Position numbers and translations under genes: made by a program. Shown piece after piece: positions 21,256-31,109 of a stretch of DNA of 64,000 bases; position 1 is the stretch's first letter, and every line of letters begins with the position of its first letter. This DNA comes from Spongilla lacustris (lineage: Eukaryota > Porifera > Demospongiae > Spongillida > Spongillidae). The stretch is taken from the NCBI GenBank assembly GCA_949361645.1, contig OX442425.1, positions 4,155,442-4,219,441 of the forward strand. The letters are read 5' to 3'. Below the pieces are notes generated by a model, which saw nothing but the letters and a program-made list of their open reading frames with translations, had not been told where the DNA came from and did not search any database.

Positions 21256-23375
21256 TAGTTGGGCGTGGCCCTCCCTTCGCGTATTGGCGGAAGGTCGGGT
21301 TCTAGAGTGTTATGTAATATCATTGTGAATATCGTTATGTTATTGCACATTCGGGTAGTGATTTTGAGCGTTAGATTACGCGGTGATAATGCGCGCGGTT
21401 TGTGTGTCTGCAGAGCAGCTGCTCAAGATATGTACATGTATTGCTTCGGGTGCGGTGTCGATGAGTTGGGCATGGTCCGCCCTTTGCGTTGTTGTTCAGG
21501 CTTCATAGTAGCAGGGCAGCGCAACTCTTTAGCTGCCTCTGTAACACATTCGCAAACATATGCAATGTTTGTCCGCTCCATGAAAATTCATATACATGTA
21601 AGTTAAAGGAACAGCTGCCTATCATTACCTCACATCAGCCGCTAATTGGGTGATAATGGGACCCACTTGAACGCTGCAATCCGATTGGACTGCAATCCCC
21701 GTTGCAGCAGAACAAATCCAGGTATAGGCCACAGTGGTTTAAAACCAGGGGTGATGCAGACATTTTTGAATTGTGTACTTTTAAATTAGGATTATTATGG
21801 TAGTGAGAATGTTTATTAAAATAATTATTAAATCATACTTAAATATTAATAGATATAATCAAACCACTGAATTCAAGGTATAAGAAATGTTATTTTTCTC
21901 AAGATTTATTAACATTTTAGTCTTTATTCCCAAAGTACACTACAAGCCTTATATTTTAACACATATTGATGCAAATGAATAAAATAGATCAGTTAACACT
22001 TCAATAAAATAGGTGTATAAGCAATCGCATGGTTTTTGTGTTGCATGAGTTTGTAATGAGCATGCAGGTAGCTCAACTTTTAGTTTAAGATCCTGCCTCA
22101 GACTTGTGTAGCTGGTAGGACCAAGTTTGTATTGTGACAGCATGTAGAGACCATCATCCAAGCTAATTTCCTTGTCCACAAATTCCTTGTGGAATAACTG
22201 CATGCCAACAGCAGCTAGAGGCCTATCTTTAACATAGTTCTCTTTGTGTAAGAGGTATCCTAATAGCTGAGATGGAGTAATATTGTTTTCTTCTGCTTCT
22301 TCCTGAATTAAAGACATCAATGCCTGCATTCTTCTGTTTCTTTGACGTGCATGGACTAACTATATCTAAGAGAGATAGAAAACTTTCTTTCTCACCTTGT
22401 GGCACATCTTAGCTATCTCTGCCACTGGACCCTTCACCTGACATGCTTGTGTCCACTTAATGCACATGCCTCTGCACTGGACTATCTATTGCTTCATAAA
22501 ACACTTAATTCTTATGAAAGGCCCTTATTGTAGTTTTACTCCGTTTGGATTTTCCTATTCATATTGATCCATTTGGATCGCAGCGACAGAAAACGGAACG
22601 CCCACTTCTTTTCAATTTCCTTACCTTTTTTAAGCCCCTTCATCATCCAAATACTGTCTTGCTGCTTCAGCGTTGCTCTTAAACTTCGTAACATACCTGG
22701 TGTGAGCTTCTAAGTTCGTTATTTTGTGCTTTTCTGTCATGGCCATCGATCGAACACATACGTGTAACACAAATGTTTTTACGCGCGCGAGCGTTATTAG
22801 CAATTATTGACAAAAACACAAACGGTATCGATGTTGTAAAAGTCTTTATGGTGGTCCCATATAGAAAGCGGGGCGTTATCGGCACATGTTTTGGGGGTGC
22901 CAACTCATAACATAATGCATCTATTTTGTCTGTCTTCTCTGTTGGACCCTCGTTTGTACTCGCCGAGGAAAGTTAGGCGGTACAATCTAATTTTTCCTCG
23001 TTTTGCCCGCCTTTCATCGCAAAAAAAGATATATTCCAAAGACAAAAACTATAACAAATTTGGTATCTTTCGAAAGGCACGAGAAAACGCTATCTAGCCA
23101 CATATTCATTCTTCCTCCCATTTGTTCCATTAAATGTGTAGTCGAGTATAAAGATGTTGATGCTAGAGCTCAAATTTTTCATCTGTTTTTAGCTTCAACA
23201 TTCTAAAACAAACTGAATTTCCATATTTTTAGTAATATCTGATACTTTGGACTATTTTGAGTTAAATTATGTAAAAAAACATCAAGGTCATATCCTAGCC
23301 CGATGTCTGCATCTTAAACCACTGTGTAGGCTTGCAACCCGACCTTCCCCGCGAAGGGCGGGCCACGCCCAACTA
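21256..23375. mobile_element. 2.1-kb TIR transposon, 9-bp target duplication CCTCGTCAC
   Basis: Left end TAGTTGGGCGTGGCCC and right end GGGCCACGCCCAACTA are inverted and continue with the GGAAGGTCGGGTT block about 45 bp in. CCTCGTCAC flanks it exactly at 21247-21255 and 23376-23384. TAG..CTA termini and a 9-bp duplication fit Mutator-like elements, shared here with the elements at 23480 and 45167. It carries the conserved fragment at 21949-22329 but no intact transposase, so it is non-autonomous. Confidence 0.9.
21949..22329 (-). CDS. transposon-borne conserved fragment, unknown function
   Basis: Minus-strand 126-codon frame inside the TIR element: LGYLLHKENYVKDRPLAAVG, DDGLYMLSQYKLGPTSY and SLRQDLKLKVELP read like a real folded domain, helical and ending in a divergent tail. 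I have a vague recollection of similar stretches in ORFs of invertebrate mobile elements but cannot name a family. There is no catalytic signature. Probably a captured or degenerate piece of an element-encoded protein; upstream parts are missing. Confidence 0.45.
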   Translation of the reverse strand: MQALMSLIQEEAEENNITPSQLLGYLLHKENYVKDRPLAAVGMQLFHKEFVDKEISLDDGLYMLSQYKLGPTSYTSLRQDLKLKVELPACSLQTHATQKPCDCLYTYFIEVLTDLFYSFASICVKI

Positions 23376-23479
23376 CCTCGTCACCGTATGTGCGGTGGGC
23401 ATTTTATTGACTACAGTTACTGAGTTGCACCAGCTGCAGAACGGAGCTTTTCAAAGCTGACTTTTCTGCATCCAAGATT

Positions 23480-23590
23480 TAGTCTCGTACCCAGACTCAT
23501 GTTTTCACAGCAGCGGATGGATTACGTCACCGCTACGCGGTGATGTAATCCATCCGCTGCTGTGAAAACATGGGTCTGGGTACGAGACTA
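23480..23590. mobile_element. 111-bp near-perfect hairpin element
   Basis: Arms of about 53 bp (TAGTCTCGTACCCAGACTCA through ATGGATTACGTCACCGC, and the inverted copy) meet with almost no loop at CTACG. Flanks read TCCAAGATT and CTCAAGATT, an imperfect 9-bp duplication. The termini start TAGTCT and end AGACTA like the element in NMRAL1, so this is a minimal member of the same class. Remnants occur at 15.9 and 18.0 kb. Confidence 0.85.
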
Positions 23591-24600
23591 CTCAAGATTG
23601 GCTGAAAACTTAGCTTTGATTTTGATTGAACATGAAACTGCAGCATCCTTGGACTGGTGGATCGGTGCGCCTGGGACTGGAAGCAAGTGATTCTAGTCGT
23701 ATTGTATCTACGCATTACACAGGGGAAAAAAACGCGTCGAATCAAGTTTTGATTTTATAAAGGATTTTTTTTGTTTTTTAATCCTCTGTGTCATATCCAG
23801 AAATGTGCGGTCAAAAAGAATTGACAGTTGTTGCGGTTGTACATTCGCTTATACTTCCGGATAACTCCCATAGAAAATGAATGGCTGTTTATAAACTTGA
23901 TTGTTAATTAATAACGTAATAGGGTACAACTAATTGAACCCTAGTCCTTGTGACCCAAAACAATTTAAAATTCAAATGGCCAAAATCTATACTAGTTAAA
24001 AAAAAATTAATATCTCTAAAAATCATACAACTGCGTGATCTCTTATTCTGGGGGCCCACAAAATCTGAATCTAAACTGGTGTAAGAATTATGAGCTGCAG
24101 AATACATTAATTAGGTGTGAAAAAGCTGATTTTCCATTATCTCTATGGAATTAAAAGTGCTGTTTTCACAAAAACTCAGTACAACAATTTTCAAAACAAA
24201 GCAGTTGTTTTTTGCTCAGATAAATCAAGATCGTACATATCTGAAGCAATATTGATAGCGCCATCTTGTTGAGTGTTTTAATGTAGCTTCCATGGATACG
24301 GATATATGGCTAAATGCAAATCAATTAATTAACCGGGATGTTGGCATATTAATTGGGTTACTTGTCTAGTGCACGGTACCTTGTGGCTGGAAAGTAGGTC
24401 TATAATTAGAATATTACGGTACCTATCTAAATAATTGTGAAGAAACTCCTCATTACAGACACCTTATGTTTCAAAGCTCATAACACCTCAGAACAGCAGT
24501 AAATATATATACTTATTTGTAGCATACAATACAACGTTTCAGCCCCTTTTATTTATAATGAACACGCATTCTTTAAATAGCACATGCGCAAGCAGTGTTT
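23591..24600. other. unassigned AT-rich stretch
   Basis: No supported exon, RNA or repeat structure. At 24601-24680 a short frame ending in RYCGPPAQRLE before GTAAGA could be an exon start (MGHLFWKGGYKIRY), but it joins nothing I can confirm. Confidence 0.4.
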
Positions 24601-24822
24601 ACATCGCTATGGGGCATTTATTTTGGAAGGGCGGGTACAAGATCCGATATTGTGGCCCTCCTGCACAACGGTTGGAGGTAAGACTAGTCTTTTCATAAGT
24701 CAAAGGCACGCCAAAAAATGAAGTGATGAACCACTTCTATCGCCGAATTTTCTGTCGCCCGAAAAGACCCATGTGTAACTTATGAATAATCGATGCATAT
24801 TGTGGTCATTGCGTACATGAAC

Positions 24823-25470
24823 ATAGGTTATACAAAAATAGAGTACCACATCAAACAACTGCCGATGCACTGCAAGAGTATGTGGACAGGCTGGTGATGA
24901 GGAAGCTTAAAAAGGAGATCCAGGAATGCAGCAGCTGATTTGCAAACTGCTTTTTCTATTAACGCCTATACTCATGTACTCTGAACACTTCTGCCATTGC
25001 TGTCACCATACAATGCAGAGGATGATTATCAGTGCCAGAGTAGGAGTGCACCACAGGTGTGCCCTGACACCATTTGTATGGGAAGCACATACCAATGAAG
25101 GGTGTAAGGTACATACTACATGTACATGTATATGCTTTTATGCAACATCACCAATATACAAAATCATACCATAGGTGGTGTGATCACTTCAGTATCAGTG
25201 CAAAAGGTCATGTTAGGAGGCATACAGTTGGCAGAGGTCGTCAACCAGGCCTCACACCTAACATGTTAATTGCACATCTTTGCAAGATTGCCCCTCCTCC
25301 AATCTTCTCACATGAAAACAGTGCCACTGCCCTGAAGGTGAAGTGTGTGGTGTGTTCAAATATTCCCGGGCCACACAGCCCCTTGAACTGCCATGTCATC
25401 AGTTGGCCTGTACCAGGTGTGTTGTGGAGCAAGTAGCAGCATCAACCGAATCCGACCTAGGCTGCTTGTT
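24823..25470 (+). pseudogene. decayed mobile-element gene with RING-like cysteines
   Basis: Plus-strand pieces: about 24825-24939 (NRVPHQTTADALQEYVDR, LVMRKLKKEIQ, stop), about 25225-25360 (GRGRQPGLTPNMLIAHLCK, IAPPPIFSHENSATALKVK, CVVCSN) and, in another frame, about 25370-25470 (PLELPCHQLACTRCVVEQV). Together the CVVC and PCHQLAC-x2-C motifs look like a RING-type zinc site split by a frameshift. Such zinc-site ORFs are found in some invertebrate DNA elements, from memory. It runs directly into the WDR59 exon copy at 25523 and appears broken. Confidence 0.4.
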
Positions 25471-26266
25471 CCAGGACTGTGAAGACGAGTTGTGCAGAGA
25501 TGCAGACAGCCAGAAGCATCATCAGCAGAGGAGAGATTTGGGATGTGGATGCAGACAGGTCACCTCAGTTGTGCTCATTCAAGGCACATATCAGACCAGT
25601 CACGTGAGGCACTGTGTGTACTGTGATTGTGCATGTGCCCATGGTGTAGCTGTTGTGGGGGTATGTACATGTACATGGTGTACACATGTATGTGTGTGTC
25701 AGTGTGTACATGTACATGTATGTCATACAGGTACATGTAGATCTACATGTTCATATGCATATACACATGTACTTGTAGATCTACATTTTCACATACATGT
25801 ACATGTACTGTGTGTGTCTGCACATACATGTGCATATCTAAGGTGTACTACAATCATGTGTTATATGTAGTATTGCCTGTACTGTGTAGATATGCATATG
25901 TGCATGGATATGTGTGCATGTACATGCTATCACGGGTGGTAACTGGGACACATGTCATGTTCCTCCCATGCAGGGACATCAGCTGGTCATCCTCTGAGCC
26001 AGACCTCCTTGCTACATGTGCCGTGGATACATCATTTAATGTGTTGGACATCAGGTGGGGAATTAGTGGGCATTATATGGAAATATTGGGTGTGGTTGGG
26101 GTTATTGGGATATGTTAGGTTGATGGGCATTATGTGTCTACGTGCATTTAGGAACCAGGCCTGGGCTACTGGCTACTGTGTAGGGACCCTGGGCTGTTGC
26201 ATGGGGACCCTGGTGCATTACTTGACATGAAAGTGTACCAGAACATTAACATTTGTGTGTAATTAA

Positions 26267-27227
26267 CACCGGGTCCGTGAGAATAGAACAGTTTTTTTGT
26301 CGAACCCAACTTTCTAAAAATTAGTCGGAAGGCCCCTAATTGTCTAGAAAGCATATATTTAGATAGTTTAACTATCGGCTAGACATTTGGCGTTGTCGTC
26401 TGCCTTATATCTATGGTGGACACGGACCTGTATGATTTCAAAGTGACGCGGTTGTAAGTTTTTCGGTCACGAAGCGTTGCGAAGGACACTTTTTTCCTAC
26501 GCAATTAAGAGCTGCTTTAGATACGTTTTTAAATGTCATTTGGTACTACTAGGAGGCCACAATGGATACCGTGTTGGCAATTAGCTTAGTTCTTGTACAA
26601 AACTCATTTACAGTTGTTTACCTCGTTCGAGGACTTACGTACATCATTGTAGTTGATCAGTGTCTGGGTACCAGATCATCAATAACCGGACAGGAACGAA
26701 CAACGGGCATTGTATTTAGCTCACGTGGTGCATATTTATAGCAACCTGTTACGTAAATAGCAACTACACAGTGACGTACGTGCCCACGTGACGTCAAATA
26801 ACACTTCCGTATGGCCAAGTGTTAGGTGTTTGGGCCTGTGCACGACCAATATTTGGGTCCGGAGTCGAGATCCAAAGAAGGTTTAGTGTCTGTTTCGACG
26901 CTAATATGATAGTTTACTGCCAGAATTGTTTCAAACGCTACGTATCCGATCCAGTTGAGCATGCCTATACTGTTTTTAAACTCAGAATCCTTGTCAGAAA
27001 AAAGTGTCCCGTTTCCGGTTAACAGCCTTACCCGCTCGACTTTAAACAAACGTAGGTCCTCAGCGGAAGTAGTTGCAAGGCTGGCAGTAGCTCCAATCAT
27101 CGTCTAAGGAGTTGAACTACTTAGTACACCGGTATTTGTGGCAATTGGTACCGTTCCGACTAGTTTTCCAAAAAGTGAGTTCGACAAAATAGGCCCAAAA
27201 AAGGTTCTTTTCTCACGGATCCGGTGT
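26267..27227. mobile_element. 961-bp TIR element nested in the left LTR
   Basis: Ends CACCGGGTCCGTGAGAA and TTCTCACGGATCCGGTG are inverted, followed on both sides by TTTTTTT and GTCGAAC blocks. TAATTAA flanks it (26260-26266 and 27228-27234); the right LTR (GTGATTAAATAC) shows the empty site. Interior sequence is shared with 51780-52545, for example CTAAAAATTAGTCGGAA, GAGGCCACAATG, TTTGGGCCTGTGCACGACCA and CCTCAGCGGAAGTAGTTGC. No transposase is visible. Confidence 0.88.
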
Positions 27228-27288
27228 TAATTAAATACATGTAATCATGTGTAATTATTGATCATTAATTAGTAGATATCCACTGACA

Positions 27289-28506
27289 CGACGTATGTAG
27301 GATGAGCAACGAAGAAGCTGCTCCACAACCATGAAGTTTTGAAGCTACCACCTTGTTGGTGTTTGGACCCGCAGTTGTGGTTTGCGCAGGTCGAGGCTCA
27401 ATTCCTACTACGCGGCATTTCAGCGCAGAGGACAAAATTTGACCACGTGGTGGCAGCCTTAGCACCTGAAGTTGCCACCGAGGTACTTGACATAATTTTA
27501 AACCTCCCATAATCCATCTTCAGAGCCTTACAACGAGCTTCGGGAACAACTTATTCAGAGAACCTTGCAGTCTGAGCAGAGTGTCGTCGTATTCAGCAGC
27601 TATTGCATAATCATGATCTTGGAGACGTAACCCCCATGCAGTTGTTGCGGAAGCTACGGCAGTTAAGAGGCCAGGGCACGGACGACTCGCTGTTTTGGGA
27701 ACTATTTTTGGAACGGTTACCAACGAACATCCGGGTGGTTCTGGCGTCACTTGACGATACACTCTCGCTGGAGGAGCTGGCCACTCGAACCGAACGTATG
27801 ACGTAGGCAGACTTTGTGTCTAGATCAGTCTCGGAGGTAGCATCATCGATCGAAACATCTGAGTGTGAGATAAATCAGCTGTGGGCCAACATGGTCGACC
27901 TTAAAAAGATGCTTTCGAACTTCGCGTCTGCAAAGAAGCCTGTCAATAGGGCGCAACAGACATCCTTGCGTGTAGAAGACTTGGTACATCACCTTTATTG
28001 GTACCTTTGGTGAGGCGGCACGCAAGTACTAACCCCATTGTTTGCAGGCGAGAAACTTCAAGGCCAAATGCTGATGGCGACGAGCATTCCTGGCCTATTC
28101 TTTTCTAGTCGCCTATTTTTTGTTGTTGACCGTGTTACTGATATTCGTTTTCTGGTAGATACTGAAGCTGAGGTTAACGTCATACCACCCTCACCTGCAG
28201 ACTGTGTTAGACAGCTGGACGGTTTAGTGTTGCAGGCAGCCATTGACTCCATTATAAATACGTTTGGTACCTGCTCTCACACATTTAAAAGACTTTGGAC
28301 TGCAACATCGCTTTCCTTGGCTTTTTATTGTAGCTGCAGTTAAACGGCCGATACTTGCAGTGGATTTTCTGCCACATTATGAGCTCTTAGTCGATGTCAC
28401 ACATCAGAGACTACTGCATACCTCTTCTCAATCTCTGGTACAAGGAGTGACGTGCAGTGACCAGTCCATGCAACTCACATTGCTCGTAAAGCTGTTATAT
28501 ATGTAG
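27289..28506 (+). pseudogene. broken gag-protease region of the LTR retrotransposon
   Basis: A Ty3/gypsy-type gag is recognisable from about 27340 (DPQLWFAQVEAQFLL, FDHVVAALAPEVATEVL) and at 27603-27806 (TPMQLLRKLRQLRGQ, LFLERLPTNIRVVLAS), with frame changes and stops between. At about 28095-28250 an aspartic protease follows. Its active-site motif reads DTE where DTG is expected (FLVDTEAEVNVIPP), so it is probably inactive. A further fragment (RPILAVDFLPHYELLVDV) extends to a stop at 28506. Reverse transcriptase, RNase H and integrase are absent. A dead, internally deleted element. Confidence 0.75.
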
Positions 28507-28954
28507 CAAAACATTAACATTTGTGTGTGATTAAATACATTATGTAATCATGTGTAATTATTGATCATTAATTATAGTAGAGATCCACTACAGGAATTGT
28601 TACTTCTTTACAGAGACACCAAAGGCCTCTTTCAAATCTACTGGTAGGCATGTGCAGCCTTCCATGCATACATGCAGCCTTTGATTTTGAGACAGCCGTT
28701 CAGGCAAACGGCTAACCAGTAACTGTTGATAAGCTTTCAACAGTTTCTAGAGCTAGGGGAATGTACCGACACATGGTATTGTTGCTGAGGTGCTTGCATT
28801 TTTCAGCTGCCATAGTACTAGACAACATGTACTGTGAAGTGGAATGTTCCATGTAGCTTTGTATATACGATAGGCAGAGGCTTAAGGATCTGTTTTACAC
28901 AGTACCTTACTTCACTGTACATGTACATGTAATTGGGATTATCATTTGTGACAA

Positions 28955-28960
28955 TTTATT
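28955..28960 (-). promoter_or_regulatory. poly(A) signal of TRAF-like gene 3
   Basis: Minus-strand AATAAA (TTTATT on plus) 69 nt beyond the stop codon at 29029. Position is suitable; use is not proven. Confidence 0.5.
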
Positions 28961-29028
28961 GTAAATGTACATTAAAAAAAAGAAAATCTATATGTACACA
29001 TTCTACATGTTATATGTACATGTAAGAG

Positions 29029-30345
29029 TCATTTACAAATACATATATAACCAAGCCTAGAAATAATAATGATATGTAAAAGAGTGAATATGAAGTTAGT
29101 CAAAAACACAGGCCTGAGAGTTATTATACATCCTATAATAATGAATAACACCACTACTAATGAACAGATCAATGGTCGAGGATATAGACCTTTGGCCCAA
29201 GGCTCAGCTTCAGCTATGGCCCCCCTAGCCCTAGGCTCAGCTTCAGCTATGGCCCCCCTAACCTTAGCCTCAGCTTCAGCTATGGCCCTCCTAGCCTTAG
29301 CCTCAGCTTTGGCCCTCTCAGCTTCAGCTTTGGCCTTAGCAACCAAGGGGAGCCCCTCCAATAATGTCACTTCACTTTGCACATTCTGCAGCACTGTAGC
29401 TTGCTCTTCTAGTAAATTCTCAAATAATACTGTATTTTCTTGTAGTTTCTTGTTGAATACTGAATTTTGCTCTTGCAGTGCATGTTCAAACATTTGCTGC
29501 ATCTGTCTAAATTGCTGTTCATGTGATTTCTGCAATGCCATAATGGTTTTGGATACTATCACAAAATGCACTGCTGTGTCCTGTTCATGCTGACCAATCT
29601 GGCCACGTGGTGCGACGTGGGAACATCCCAAATGAGAGTGAACGCAAGGGACAGGCTCATTGGGACAATCCCTCTTATGGGCATCAAGACTTTCGCAGGA
29701 CAGATTTTGAACTCCACACTGTTGTGGGCATGATACGGGAGCGTATGGGCATATCTCAAGGTGGGCTTGCATCTTGCTGTACATTGTGGAGACTTTACAT
29801 GAAGGATGAGGACAGTGTGTTAGTCGCAGTTTGCAGTGGTGCTGGAGATGGTCAATGAGGTCATCGCGACTTAAGCGGACATTGCACATGCCCTCCTTCC
29901 CTTCTGCTGTGAGCTTGGAATTAGGGCAACTCTGGAGACAAGCAAACTGCTGGTGTGTAGTCATCTCTCCACGAGGGAACATCTCTCCGCAGCCTCCATC
30001 TCCAGAACACCTGATGGGCTGGTGAAAACAATCAGCTTCAAGATGACCGTCCAGTCGACCGCATGTACCCTTCCACTTGCATTTATCGTGTATGCAAATA
30101 ACATCTAGAGCAGACACTTGCGCGGTAACGAAAGCACAGGGCACGGGGGCAGTGAGAGGGTTCTGGCACACTGGGCACCTGGGACTACTAGTACATCGGA
30201 GGCTTTGGATGAGACAATTACGACAGAACAAATGAGCTCCAGATTCGCACGTGACAGCTGATCGGCAAACGTCTTGACATATGAGGCATCGGTAAGGTTC
30301 GGTCTTTATGTTATCGCAGAATATGTTGCAAGGAAATCCAGCCAT
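29029..30345 (-). CDS. TRAF-like RING protein, paralogue 3 (membrane-anchored)
   Basis: Open frame of about 438 residues from the conserved MAGFPC methionine (the frame continues 5 codons upstream as MVRCR). The same RING (YRCLIC to RCPVC) and TRAF-type zinc fingers as paralogues 1 and 2 are present. The coiled coil is complete (RQMQQMFEHALQEQN to LLEEQATVLQNVQ). It then has a short Ala/Glu/Arg repeat region and a strongly hydrophobic C-terminus with one or two membrane segments (LICSLVVVLFIIIGCII, TNFIFTLLHIIII). It is therefore probably tail-anchored, like paralogue 1 but with an unrelated tail. No MATH domain. Head-to-head with the functional WDR59, about 2.7 kb from its first recognised exon. 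Nucleotide identity to paralogue 2 across the zinc-finger region is very high. Confidence 0.85.
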   Translation of the reverse strand: MAGFPCNIFCDNIKTEPYRCLICQDVCRSAVTCESGAHLFCRNCLIQSLRCTSSPRCPVCQNPLTAPVPCAFVTAQVSALDVICIHDKCKWKGTCGRLDGHLEADCFHQPIRCSGDGGCGEMFPRGEMTTHQQFACLQSCPNSKLTAEGKEGMCNVRLSRDDLIDHLQHHCKLRLTHCPHPSCKVSTMYSKMQAHLEICPYAPVSCPQQCGVQNLSCESLDAHKRDCPNEPVPCVHSHLGCSHVAPRGQIGQHEQDTAVHFVIVSKTIMALQKSHEQQFRQMQQMFEHALQEQNSVFNKKLQENTVLFENLLEEQATVLQNVQSEVTLLEGLPLVAKAKAEAERAKAEAKARRAIAEAEAKVRGAIAEAEPRARGAIAEAEPWAKGLYPRPLICSLVVVLFIIIGCIITLRPVFLTNFIFTLLHIIIISRLGYICICK

Positions 30346-30360
30346 TCTGCAACGTACCAC

Positions 30361-31109
30361 ACCTCAATTATAATTCAATTTGTGATGTCATGTTGGAAGG
30401 TATAATTAAATTATAAAGATAAAAGTCAACAGCCGCGAGGGCGTCATAAGCAGTACTAGTATAGTACAAGTAATAGTGAGAACAGATATAACTTCTACAT
30501 GTATATCGTGTGCTGCATTGTGCATAGTAATACCCATAATACCTCAATACTAGTACTATATGTAGTAGAATAACAATATTATTACACCCGGTACGTATTA
30601 ATAACATGTATTAAGTGAGCATTATTTAGAATGGCTGAAACAGTTGGATATATCGACAATATATCGTGGACATTTCCAGACTGGCCGGTACGTTACTGAG
30701 GTCATGAAAGATGAGAATTTAGTTTTTCGTATTCGCAGGCATTCACTTTTGCTTTGGATTGTACCGGCAAGAGAGCAGTACTTGCAGTGTAAGTGGTGTG
30801 GTTCGATATTGTTAGGTACTTGCATTATAGCATAATCGTGCACGCATAGATAACAACCTTAGACGTACTATCTTGTGCTAGTGAGCCCGTCCACGCAGTC
30901 ACTATCTATCGTAAAATGCAACCGGTCCGATCAAATGATCTGACCTTGCTCAAGGGATTTTAGGCCTCCCTTCGGATGCAGCAATAGGTAACCTTCATCA
31001 GTGGGCACCTAGTGTCTGCATGTTTGGCAAAGTGCTGCAACGTTGCAGTAGGACTTTGATCTGGCTAATAAACCAAGGTGTTATATTGTATTGTGTATAG
31101 ATTGTAGCC
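30361..31109. other. shared upstream region of TRAF-like gene 3 with conserved small frames
   Basis: Matches 20780-21152 from about 30607 to 30976. The 63-codon frame (30644-30835, ending KWCGSILLGTCIIA) and ATGGCTGAAACAGTTGGATA are both conserved. No identified product. It may carry the promoter shared with WDR59. Confidence 0.45.

Larger units (their letters stand above)
26234..28592 (+). mobile_element. non-autonomous LTR retrotransposon (gag plus protease only)
   Basis: The intact allele at about 33997 (ACATGAAAGGAATTG) marks the empty site. The left LTR (26234-27288, excluding a nested element) and right LTR (28502-28592) share ACATTAACATTTGTGTGT, ATCATGTGTAATTATTGATC and a TATCCACT/GATCCACT..ACA end. 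LTRs begin TGT and end ACA. The net LTR is only about 91-100 bp. The interior of about 1.2 kb has gag and protease remnants and no reverse transcriptase or integrase. No clean target duplication was resolved. Confidence 0.85.
25523..28643 (+). pseudogene. WDR59: partial WDR59 duplicate (unit 2), three exons
   Basis: Three exon copies: about 25523-25603 (degraded start, then DVDADRSPQLCSFKAHIRP-like codons in a shifted context, donor GTGAGG), 25974-26054 (DISWSSSEPDLLATCAVD, TSFNVLDIR; Trp to Leu against VWDIR) and 28614-28643, which lacks 8 nt (ACCAAACG) compared with 34023-34060 and so shifts frame. Flanking introns also match 33220-34270. A gag-type retrotransposon sits between exons two and three. 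No upstream or downstream WDR59 exons follow in this unit; instead the 3' end of TRAF-like gene 3 begins at 29029. A truncated, inactivated copy. Confidence 0.85.

Noticed and set aside
27289..28506. Functional retrovirus-like element
   Set aside because: Only gag and protease remnants with stops, frame changes and an altered protease active site; no polymerase or integrase.
30619..30690. ATGGCTGAAACAGTTGG as the first exon of WDR59
   Set aside because: Position and strand fit, but the 22 residues do not resemble the start of known WDR59 proteins and no joining splice phase could be shown; kept only as a finding.
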